A model generated the notes under the pieces. It ran no database searches. It had not been told where the DNA came from and was given only the letters and a program-made list of their open reading frames with translations. From Lingula anatina (Eukaryota; Brachiopoda; Lingulata; Lingulida; Lingulidae): DNA of 64,000 nucleotides. Location: NCBI RefSeq assembly GCF_001039355.2, contig NW_019775570.1, forward strand, positions 205,887 to 269,886, written 5' to 3'. Of the stretch, positions 44,994 through 52,099 are shown in pieces. A program made the translations under genes and the position numbers. Each line of letters begins with the position of its first letter. Positions within the stretch are counted from its first letter, which is position 1.

Positions 44994-45943
44994 ACTGTGA
45001 TAATATATTTGTTCCTTTTCCGCAAAATTTGTCTCGAAGACAAATGAAGCTAGCTATATCTCTTAGATCTAAAGTAATTTAAGACATGTTTTCTATTACT
45101 TAAGGTACTAAGAGCTTGGCAGTTGCTGGTTGCTATGTATTGTTGTTATTCATATCTTATGTGGCGCCGCAGGCGTTGAACAGAGCTGTGCTAACGTAAA
45201 ATCCTCACTACTTTGAGCGTTGCTCATCATCGTTACCTTGTTAGAACTACTCATGCTTTCTTCTCCATTGCTACATTTTGATTATTTTTCCTCTTTTACC
45301 CTGACTCTATCTTCTTTTTAGCGTTATCTGTGGGTTTACTTGCCATTCATACATAGCACAGTCATTTCTTATGCTTACTGACCATCCAGATCGTGTTCAA
45401 AAACTCACTTTCCCCGGAGAGGATCTGACCTATTTATGTTACTCATCGGCCATCTTTTCCTCCCTTTTTTTTCAAACTTTTTTTAATAATTTTTTCTTCT
45501 ATATATTCATGAACTCGTAAGAAAGATTTGCCTCAGTTTTCGGCCTTACAAGCTCACGGCACCCTTACCGCTGTAAGGGGTACTGTGAGCATGTAAGGCC
45601 GAAAACTGAGGCAAAAGAAAGATCGCGTCATTGTAATATTCTGAAATGCTCGTCAATTCTTGCTGTAATATTCATTTAAGGCTGCAGTTTCAAGCATTTG
45701 CCATTTTGTTCGAATTGCTCATTACATATGGTGAAATCTATTTTACCTGACAGTTAATTTAACATTCAACACTACCACTACGTTAATATTAAGGTTAACA
45801 GTAATAGATTAAGAAAATACAAGTCTGGCAATTGAATATTTAATATAAAAGAGCAGCAACATACGCAAATGACCCTCAGTAGTAACAAACATCTGCACGT
45901 GTAACATCACCAGAAGGACAGCAAACACTCGGCGCCCCTCCAT
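31364..45943 (-). CDS. Divergent secreted peptide gene, copy k, with a BEL/Pao insertion in intron 2
   Basis: Exon 1 (45943-45865) encodes MEGRRVFAVLLVMLHVQMF...EGHL and ends in phase 1 before gtatgt. Exon 2 (44837-44767) starts after ttacag, reads RVGRKSRILRNVSRELM and ends DGIS in phase 0 before gtatgt. Exon 3 (31411-31364) follows attgcag and reads GDMARLGNLDDEGSD and stop. The phases match the family (1, 0), giving a 65-residue precursor: signal peptide, basic middle, acidic end, without a pure Arg block. The retrotransposon lies in intron 2, six bases past the donor, so the coding parts are intact, but splicing must cross about 13 kb of element. No TATA was found. Exon pairing across the element is inferred from phase and the shared target duplication. 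Confidence 0.62.
31676..31680. repeat. 5-bp target-site duplication, left copy (gtgta)
   Basis: gtgta immediately precedes the left LTR. The same five bases follow the rightmost LTR at 44756-44760. Confidence 0.7.
31681..32174 (+). mobile_element. BEL/Pao LTR 1 (left)
   Basis: It is 494 bp, starting tgtaaggtttagtttac and ending gtgctata. In the long central stretch it differs from LTR 3 by very few bases but from LTR 2 by many. The ends are TGTAA and TATA, not the common TG...CA. Confidence 0.85.
32175..32397 (+). other. BEL/Pao untranslated leader
   Basis: It lies between LTR 1 and the gag start and holds a short hairpin (aagggcaat ... attgccctt, 32230-32259) and a single N at 32354. I could not identify a convincing primer-binding site. 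Confidence 0.6.
32398..37025 (+). pseudogene. BEL/Pao gag-pol polyprotein, broken (gag, zinc knuckles, protease, RT, part of RNase H)
   Basis: The start MAYHGSLQDFG lies at 32398. In order follow a Gln-rich coiled-coil N-terminus and a gag-like DUF1759 domain (from about residue 259, YFNGDPVSYPTF). CCHC-type knuckles come next (about residue 494, CVFCSGNHTIKQC and CFNCL), then a DUF1758-type aspartic protease (about 627, FLDNGSD, with Asn where DSG/DTG is usual). Reverse transcriptase follows with NFYVDD at about residue 1120, then RNase H with HFSDAS. Breaks: a 216-bp direct duplication around the N at 34463, a short in-frame change at about 35641, and a 38-base deletion near 36350 relative to the second copy that shifts frame inside RNase H. 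The frame then resumes (MELTAATLS, WTDSTIVLQYI) to the N at 37026. The breaks at the Ns are probably assembly artefacts and the deletion may be real. Confidence 0.88.
37027..38793 (+). CDS. BEL/Pao pol 3' part: RNase H end, integrase, DUF5641
   Basis: This frame is open to its stop. It repeats the last about 460 bases before the N at 37026, so contig ends overlap. Domains in order: C-terminal RNase H region (NPADYASRG), an HHCC zinc domain (HYHIKEGHVGAYH ... CMVCRRW) and an rve integrase core with GVDYFGPLL (first Asp), FSDNGTNF (second Asp) and GGVWERLIRSVRK (Glu). A C-terminal DUF5641 domain follows (KGDFVLLIDEN ... RRDVRKLCLLE). All three catalytic acidic residues are visible. Its true start lies within the upstream polyprotein, not at this methionine. 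Confidence 0.9.
   Translation: MIHDVSSPSQWYHVDSDQNPADYASRGIQLRSDNGDDIQRWLHGPAFLYQPEIHWPKQPDNLHEIPENDREVKRKSAQIHVTTSSEVSDGVERLLHHFSSWYTLQKSVAWILRFKRYLLSRVRQLTGDRNNGPLTVQEITLATDAIVMYVQAKSFPKECNVVSSAMTKKPDSKGYVSPLRKLSPIKIDGILCVGGRLQNAAISTSQKHPKILPHDHHVTEIIVRHYHIKEGHVGAYHVLSVIRQEFWITRGLSTVKKVIRKCMVCRRWNAVPSSQVMAPLPKSRVTPGKPPFYSVGVDYFGPLLVKCGRRTNKRYGCIFTCMATRAVHLEISYNLSSDSFIQAVLRFISRRGPPCEIFSDNGTNFTGAEADLKRILQQWNQEKISDSLLRRNIQWYFNPPNASHAGGVWERLIRSVRKIMRSVLGNRLVDDETLITVLTEVEKIMNDRPLIRKADHYYELETLSPNQLLLLRSNPCLPADNFTERDQYNEQWKHAQLIADQFWQRWIKEYLPVLQERQKWLRPAKNFEKGDFVLLIDENAFRGQWPKGLIEETFPDKYGHVRQVIVKTAKGRFRRDVRKLCLLEGNFV
38796..39286. other. Assembly gap (491 N)
   Basis: A run of N. Comparison with copy 2 (around 44140) shows the bases on each side (gtttaatg and tgcaatgcatttaag) are nearly adjacent there, so the true gap may be close to zero or hide a misjoin. 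Confidence 0.95.
39407..39901 (+). mobile_element. BEL/Pao LTR 2 (middle)
   Basis: It is about 495 bp with the same ends as LTR 1. It shows clearly more substitutions against LTRs 1 and 3 than they show against each other. It is followed directly by coding-like sequence (atgatgatgacgatgacg) and not by gtgta, so it appears to belong to a different insertion. Confidence 0.82.
39902..40140 (+). CDS. Unknown gene, exon of an acidic coiled-coil protein, cut by LTR 2
   Basis: The frame runs from the LTR edge: an acidic start (NDDDDDVITEDLNLDDEAS), then a predicted coiled coil (LDERMQELMRSLEQQEQEEL) to LIAEK, followed by donor gtgaga. The 5' part of the exon is missing behind the LTR. The next exon candidate at 40922-41056 joins in phase 0. 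I do not recognise the protein. It is on the plus strand, opposite to the peptide array, and may belong to another locus. Confidence 0.5.
40922..41056 (+). CDS. Unknown coiled-coil gene, next exon
   Basis: It follows acceptor catttcag. It reads EREIDTENDFNRSLPPDVAP ... RLDMQAIE over exactly 45 codons and ends before donor gtcagt. Phase 0 at both ends agrees with the upstream exon. The lysine/glutamate-rich content fits the same protein. No further certain exon before the N at 41693. DEELWQRLT just before that N is a weak candidate. Confidence 0.5.
41057..41692. other. Intron-like sequence to contig end
   Basis: A (TTTA)n tract lies at 41073-41119, followed by AT-rich unique sequence with no supported gene, up to the single N at 41693. 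Confidence 0.5.
41694..43976 (+). pseudogene. BEL/Pao pol copy 2: RT and RNase H intact, integrase deleted
   Basis: It begins inside pol just after the N (NLLKRRLQRDENLREKY). RT is complete with an uninterrupted FGATSSASCT block and NFYVDD. RNase H is complete (HFSDASLSGYG, MELTAATLS, WTDSTIVLQYI). At the zinc domain one A is lost (gtgaaaaagtc versus gtgaaaaaagtc). Then about 720 bases covering the integrase core are missing between gttatggccccac and gctccgaccagc, and the frame ends at 43976. The DUF5641 remnant continues out of frame to about 44135. This copy could not integrate on its own. Confidence 0.88.
44262..44755 (+). mobile_element. BEL/Pao LTR 3 (right)
   Basis: It is 494 bp, begins tgtaaggtttag and ends gtgttata, followed by gtgta (44756-44760), which matches the bases before LTR 1. 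Its central sequence is nearly identical to LTR 1, which suggests that these two flank one recent insertion. Confidence 0.85.
44929..44991. repeat. (TA)n microsatellite in intron 1 of copy k
   Basis: About 62 bases of alternating AT are seen directly. Confidence 0.95.
45528..45614. mobile_element. 87-bp hairpin element with 9-bp target duplication
   Basis: Perfect 23-bp outer arms (ttgcctcagttttcggcc ... ggccgaaaactgaggcaa) enclose further inner pairing (gctcac/gtgagc, cccttac/gtaaggg) and a 4-base loop. aagaaagat flanks both sides (45519-45527, 45615-45623). A 9-bp duplication points to Mutator-like mobilisation. It lies in intron 1 of copy k. Confidence 0.82.
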
Positions 45944-46717
45944 TTCTCTGTTGCTCAATGCTTTTGTCGCCTAGTCGTCTTTACAGTCAACCCTCAACTT
46001 TTCGTTTATGCTCTAATTTCCTTGTGACTGAATGGTTCTAGATGGTATGTGGCTTGAAGGAGACATGGGTCAATGGTTTCACGTATTAGTTGGCTGATTT
46101 TATTGTTCATCTAGCCCAAGTGGCGGTCACACCCCCTATCATTACCTCTCATCCCTTAAATTTGATATCTGCGCCACGCCATGAGTTCTTCAAAAGTAAA
46201 GTGATCAGACGCGTTTATGTGCTGAGTGACTTGAAAGTCTTGTATGATTATGCTAGACCAAGTTTTTTTTTTAAATTAAGATCTGCGAGGTCCTTTGGAG
46301 TGACCTATGAGACACGCGAGAACTAACTACTAAACTATACTACTATGCCGAATTGTTTGCTATAGGACGCGCCTTCCAATTTAAAAATGCCAAACAAAGT
46401 GACCTGACGTGATCGCCATCAAACTCTGCTTTCCGACTTAGAGATGACAGATAAGGTTTATGAAAGCTAGAATGAAGGATGGGCCTGGAAGAATTTAGAT
46501 TTGGCCTTTGTGAAAGAATTTGCATTTAGGGGAGTTTGAAACTAATTTCATTATTTTTTGTCGTTCTGTTTTTCCTCGGGGAAATTTCATACAAAACGTC
46601 ATGCAGATAATCGCCACGTCATACACGTCATACAAAACGCGCCTGGTTTATGATACCCTCTTGTGATTATTTGAAGGGGGTCTTTTTTATTTATTGTTTT
46701 TTTAAAAGAAATGACAG

Positions 46718-46785
46718 GCCTCGGATACAGAGCCGACCCTGGCACCTATTGGCGTCGGGTTCGAACCCCCAAATTCCGAGGCGAT
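46718..46785 (+). other. Degenerate tRNA-like or SINE-head sequence
   Basis: It contains ggttcgaaccccc, which matches a pol III B box/T loop. The flanking cctcgga and tccgagg could form a 7-bp acceptor-like stem. The space between is too short for full D and anticodon arms, so it is not a working tRNA. Confidence 0.3.
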
Positions 46786-46967
46786 CAGTGACGAGTGCTG
46801 AAGACCAAGATATACGGCGTACGAGACTGTCGAGATAACTGTGACAACTCTCTGCAACACCGTGGCGATTATCTGCGACCGATTGCGACAGTTGGCCAAT
46901 ATCGTTCTCCAAGCAATTGCATTCACGATGCATCCTCTGAGCAATTACTATTCTACTTTATTTCAAA

Positions 46968-47249
46968 GCAGTGGCGGATTTAGAGGGGGGTCAGGGGGAT
47001 CCTACTCCCCCACCCTTCGGTTTCTGAAAAATATATCACACCAGTATTTCCCTCTTAAATGTAGAATTTTGACTAGCTGAATCATAGTTCTAAGCCGTAC
47101 CAAAGGACACCGTTTGCCCTCCAAAACACCAAATTTTTCGGAGCCCTTGAGCAGGCCCCGAACCCAACGCCAAGGGGGCGATGGCCGGCTTAGCATCTGA
47201 GGCCTGTCGTTACGTATCCCCCCTTCAATTAATTCTGGATCCGCCCCTG
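46968..47249. mobile_element. MITE with CAGTGGCGGAT/ATCCGCCCCTG ends
   Basis: gcagtggcggatttagaggg opens it and ctggatccgcccctg closes it. The interior ttttgactagctgaatcata is shared with 10661-10919 and 22696-22948. Confidence 0.78.
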
Positions 47250-47651
47250 TCCAAGGTACGTTTACTCACAACTTCCTTGGTTAAAGACGTAATCAGACAT
47301 TCTTTTGACAATATGCAAATAACCTGTTTTGTAAAAAAGAAACAACAGCAACAGCGGGCTATTTGAACTTGGTACAAAACACGACTGGGTTCTCTGATAT
47401 GGATGCATGAAGTTAACAGGGAAATTGAAGCCGTGGCACAAGGCAATACGGACAAGTTGGTTAACAAGCAAGAAAAATCCCAATTTTGAGGAAATCAAAT
47501 CTTTTTTCACCTATTTTACAATAAATTAATGTTATGTATCTATTTAGTAAAAATTGGTTGTTTGGGAAAAATTACAATTAAGAAAAACATCAGGAAAACT
47601 TTAATGTTGCTTATAATCGCCCATACTTTGGATTTGAAGTTGACAAAAATC

Positions 47652-47665
47652 AATCAATCAATCAA

Positions 47666-47716
<51 letters not shown>
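47652..47716. repeat. (AATC)n/(AAAT)n microsatellite
   Basis: Tetranucleotide repeats are seen directly. Confidence 0.9.
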
Positions 47717-48201
47717 AACGACCTTTCCTAATAATTAACTGTTATGCATTGTAAATATTTAGCAAAAATTGAAATAAATTTCGTAACAGAGCAATTTCGT
47801 CTGGCCAAACAGAAATATTGTTTGCAGCAGCTGAACAGGTGACTCTGGCCTTTGGGGATGAAATTTTGACCCTGATTTACATATACGCTTGGGATATAAA
47901 AATAAACTAAAACATAGAAGTTCAATAATTTTATTTTAAAATACTCAAACTCTTTTAAAAGAGAAACATGCTTGCTGAGTCTTTCAGAAACCTTACAAAA
48001 TATAGATTTCACATTGTACAAAATTGGTAAACAATTAAACAGTAAAGATAAGTTGACAATATGATATTTATAATAATATGTATCAATGTTCCAAAGGACG
48101 TGCGGTTGTTTATGAGCGCCATTCTGGTCGTGTTGAGATGACCGCTGTTCGCTGCGCGAGGAAAAGAATTTAAATCTTTGGGACCATTTCCATAACCCTA
48201 T

Positions 48202-48382
48202 CGTACTAGCAGGATCGATCCATCTCCAAGGGCATTCTCGCCAAATCGCATTAAGTTTAAACGTGCATGAAAGTTAATTACCTCCATAGCAGCTTCAGTG
48301 GGCGTGACAGACAATTAAGTTGCTTAAACTGAATCCAATTTAGCGAGAATCCCCTCGGAGTTGGATCGATCCTGCTAGTACG
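48202..48382. mobile_element. 181-bp inverted-repeat element
   Basis: cgtactagcaggatcgatcc is exactly inverted as ggatcgatcctgctagtacg. Imperfect pairing continues inward (attctcgc/gcgagaat) for about 55 bases. It is non-coding. Confidence 0.85.
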
Positions 48383-48502
48383 AGAGGTTTACGGGAAACC
48401 AGACTAGTTCACAAGTACAACGCATCGCAGAACAACCTAGGACAAAACCAACTGCGGGAACGTTTTTTATCCTCAAAAGTTCTGCTCTCCAGACCAATGC
48501 AC

Positions 48503-49474
48503 TTATCTAGAGCCGCCATCATCTTCTGCCTTTTCATCTTCAAGCAATTTGATCAAATGGTCCTGAAAAACAATAAAGATTTCATATTTATGTTGATATG
48601 AATTTTATTGATTTACAGGTATATAATAAATAAGTAAATGTTGCACGTTAAATGGCAAATACAACCAAAAAACAGGGCAGCAAAGCTGCCATATGTACTG
48701 ACGTAAAGCAGATAATAACGATGACAGTGCACAAAATAAGATTTTTTTGTTTATTTTGATGCAGTGTTGCGTAATGCTTCACAGCATAATCATCACACAT
48801 ATACTGACAGTCAATGAAAACGCATCAGAAAACTTTCTTGTTTTTTTTTACCGAGAATCGATTCCAACCATTTAATCGAGTACAAATGCACTTGTTTGGT
48901 CATAAAAGAGTGGACTGACCACTCAGATGTTTAAAATTTTGATTTTGTGACCAGCTGTTACAAGTCATGTGTTTTTCCTGTCTCGTGATTGGTGTGAATT
49001 AATCAGGTTCAATATATGGTGATTAATTCAGCCTATTTAAGGTAGTCACCAAATCCAGTGTGACACATGACTAAAAAGTTCAGTGATGCCACGTCTGACA
49101 CTGAAATAGTGACTGCGGGCCCTGGGGATGCTGAAAGATGGGCGGAACCAAAGAGATTTGATTACGTGACCTTGCATTCTAATGATCTTTTCTGACCTTT
49201 ATTTCACCTTGTGTAACTGAATAATGGGTCATATTTCACACGTAAACTGTTATTTTCTTAATGTGCCAAAGGAACAAATATATTATTTGATAAATAAATG
49301 ACGCGTTTTTATTGACTGTCAGTATATATACATGTAATAAAGGCAACGCGGACATTAGGAAATATAACTAGCACAGGCCTTCAGGTCCATGTTAATGGGA
49401 ATCCAAAGTCACACTTTGAAAATGCCCATATGTGAGAAATAAAAATTTCNNNNNNNNNNNNNNNNNNNNNNNNN

Positions 49475-49552
<78 letters not shown>

Positions 49553-50413
49553 AAGAAGTTTTCGAATTCAAAATGTATTTTGGTCCTACCGATCTTTCCA
49601 GTAGGTTTCAGGATCAAAGTTGTACGGGGACGACGACAGAAGGAATAGAATAGGGGAGACCGGGGCTAGTTGGACCCTGGGGTAAGTTGGACCCCCATCA
49701 ATTTATATGGGGTAAAAGAATTGATCACTTCATTTTGTAAAGTGACCGTATCCAACAGTACTAAGAAAGCGTCGGCAGTGAGTCCAAATGAAATAATTTA
49801 GCATCTTAAAGTAACTTTATTAAAGAGACTTGATGGGGGTCCAACTTACCCAGGGGTCCAACTAGACCCTGTCTCCCCTAATAATTCCTTCAGCTAGTGT
49901 ATGAAACAATCATTAATGTCACGAGGTCTTGAAATAAACACATGTTATGCAACAGTGTGTTTAAAATATAAGAACAATTAATCACGAACTAAAGTTGAAC
50001 TTTGATTTTTTATTAAAATCAAAAATTAATTGTGAATTAAAACAACTTACAAGTTTACTGGTATTTTCAAGCGCATCGACTAACTTTTCCATGTAGTTTC
50101 CTTCGTCCTCGAGGTCTGCGCGTGAAATAAAGCGATTGAGATGACGACGTCTCCTGCCTGGAATTATAAAGATGACACATCGGCGTTGACCTGTTTTTAC
50201 CTCCTTAAGTTAAGTTAGGCCATTACCTTGATCTCCACTCGAGAATTTTTCTAAACCTAGGTAGTGAGGCGAAAGTGTGAAGAATAAATGATTCTGCTTG
50301 ATAATATAAGAATGATAAAGAGAAAGGAAAGGTAACATACCTTCAGACTCAGCAAACATCTGCACGACTAACAAAGTCACCAAAAGTAAGGCCAACACTC
50401 TGTACTTGTTCAT
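48503..50413 (-). CDS. Secreted Arg-rich/acidic peptide family, copy j (mosaic)
   Basis: Three exons give a 79-residue precursor. Exon 1 (50413-50341) encodes MNKYRVLALLLVTLL...FAESE. Exon 2 (50157-50051) opens GRRRRHLNRFISRADLEDE and ends ALENTSKL, like the e/h subtype, before donor gtaagt. Exon 3 (48562-48503) encodes DHLIKLLEDEKAEDDGGSR and stop, like the d/i subtype. The 3' flank near 47880 is again e-like. Intron 2 holds two MITEs, an N gap and a long A run. The arginine block is reduced to four. TATA at 50492-50497. It is the outermost typical copy. The mixture suggests gene conversion or unequal exchange between subtypes. Confidence 0.8.
48802..49324. mobile_element. 523-bp MITE with TACTGACAGTCAAT ends
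   Basis: tactgacagtcaatgaaaac is inverted at the other end as gtttttattgactgtcagta (one mismatch). The flanks are TA-rich, compatible with a TA target. No transposase frame is seen. It lies in intron 2 of copy j. Confidence 0.78.
49450..49551. other. Short N gap (25) followed by a 77-base A run
   Basis: Low-complexity sequence and gap, with the true length unknown. Confidence 0.9.
49651..49880. mobile_element. 230-bp MITE with long TIRs
   Basis: taggggagac opens it and gtctccccta closes it. ggctagttggaccctgggg and ggtccaactagaccc continue the inversion for about 50 bases. It lies in intron 2 of copy j. Confidence 0.88.
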
Positions 50414-50491
50414 ATCAATGAAATTTTAATTGCCTTTTTAACCAACAGACGAACACGCGGTCCCGTGGTCTACCTCAGGGTTTTCATCCTT

Positions 50492-50537
50492 TTTATACCG
50501 AATGCTGCGTGTCAAGTAGTTAGGGACAAGAAACCGG
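50492..50537 (-). promoter_or_regulatory. Core promoter of copy j, altered motif
   Basis: A minus-strand TATAAA lies at 50497-50492. The conserved motif reads gggacaagaaaccgg (50523-50537), so the TAATCC core is lost while GAAACCGG is kept. Confidence 0.6.
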
Positions 50538-52099
50538 TTTTGGTGCTTTTAAAAGCCCCCTATCCATGACTTAATCGCTTTCACTCAAATAACAGTTAAG
50601 AGACTGCCAGTTACATGTCTCACTGGTCTACTTTCATTGGTCTACCCCTCGATTACAGGATGTCCTTCCTTTTATACTGTGCAGGACATGGATATATTTT
50701 CTTTTTGTCGATAATTTTAATTTTAAAAAGTTTAAAAAGTGCTGTGAACACAGTTTCATATAAAATTCTGGTTTGGTTGTAGATTCTATTAGAATGGTTT
50801 GTAATTTATTCTTCTTTGGCGGACTATATACCGGTAGTAATTGTTTGTGTTTGACTCGCACTGGCTGTCAAGACAATTTTCTCTCTTTGTTGTTTTTTTT
50901 TATCTTAGAAAAAGTGGTGGTTTTAAAAACAGTTTTATGATCTGACGTCGTTTACCAGGCAGTCACTGATGTAACCTACTTAGACATAAAGCACTAATGC
51001 ACTGAATTAATCTGATATACTGCCCCTTTAAACATGTATTTCTTCTCACCTTTTTTCTTTCATTATAAGTTGTGGTTCATGTCATTCAATTATGAGAAGG
51101 AGCACCAGACCATGACGAGAAAAACAAGTTATTTTTGTGGCATTTGTAAACTCCTATAGAGGTGTACGTGTATTACCAAAAACTTACTTTACCGCAGTCG
51201 AATACAACTACGCTGGTGCTTTAAGAATAAATGGACTTGCGGACTACGAGAAAAAAAATCGAAGCTTGTGGCGGGACATTAAAAATGTCAAGACTACGCA
51301 TTTAATTACAACGTTGTGGTAAAAAGAGCAACAACAGATTTGCATACATGTACGTAGAGAATGTATCATACACCATGTACCAGTAGACGATAATCACCTA
51401 AGAGTGATGGAATATATGATATAATACGATCTTGGTTCACTTTGTTTACACTGATCCATATCGTTTTATGTTTATTCGTTGCCTTTTAAACACTTTCGTG
51501 ATTTTTTGGGGATTAAATCAATTGACTATTTAACTTTCACGTGTCATTGTTCATGATTACTAACAAGGCGTGATATTATGATGGTAATGTACATGCACTA
51601 CTAGGTAAGCTTACTGAAGAGTGAATGGTTTAAAGGATAACAACTATTCATTTTGGCCAAAAAATTAATTTTCCTGGGGTAAACGACAAATTTCCATACT
51701 TACCGACAGTTAATGAATCCATTTCTTCACTTGAAATTAGTCCCTAGTTTTTCTAAAAAAATTTTTTGTAATAATCTCTTAAGAGATTATTACATAGTAT
51801 AGCCATCTATGGAGGTCACGTGACGTGATGGCAAGCACAGAATAATTACGTTAACCGCCAATTTGGGGGTGAAATAGAATATATTTTATTTTTATGAGTT
51901 GTTTACAATGTATTTATTGTGAAATATAAATCTCATACAATGAATTGTTATCCCTTTTAGCTAAACCTGCTTGTCTACGGATTTACAGTCGCCAGAGGAC
52001 CGAAAGGCACTCGTCCATTCCGTTAAGATGACACTTATACCAACTGAGTGAGCTGAGGACCCTGCATGGTCTCCCAACCCTGCCCTGATATTTACAGGG
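50538..52099. other. Upstream flank of copy j
   Basis: It has a relic promoter-like string at about 50630-50690 and the conserved upstream block at about 51065-51300, diverged. A TTAA-type MITE lies at 51634-51955. No exon was seen. Confidence 0.5.
51634..51955. mobile_element. TTAA-type MITE, diverged copy
   Basis: aggataacaactattcattt at the left and aatgaattgttatccct at the right are relatives of the 14392-14724 ends. TTAA precedes it and a mutated TTTTAG follows. The internal landmark tctcttaagagattattac is shared. Confidence 0.75.

Larger units (their letters stand above)
45944..48502. other. Intergenic region between copies k and j
   Basis: It holds mostly unique sequence, a tRNA-like string at 46718-46785, a MITE at 46968-47249, an (AAAT)n tract at 47652-47716 and the conserved 3' flank of the array near 47880-47990. 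An inverted-repeat element lies at 48202-48382. No peptide exon was seen. Confidence 0.5.

Noticed and set aside
46718-46785. Functional tRNA gene
   Set aside because: Only a T-loop/B-box match and one stem are present. The D and anticodon arms cannot be drawn in the space available.
45944-48502. A further peptide-family gene between k and j
   Set aside because: The 3' flank of copy j is recognisable, but no exon with a family motif and splice signals was found.
52000-52080. tRNA-derived SINE head (minus strand actcagttggtataag...)
   Set aside because: It resembles an A box and D arm only, with no clear B box, tail or second copy in the window.
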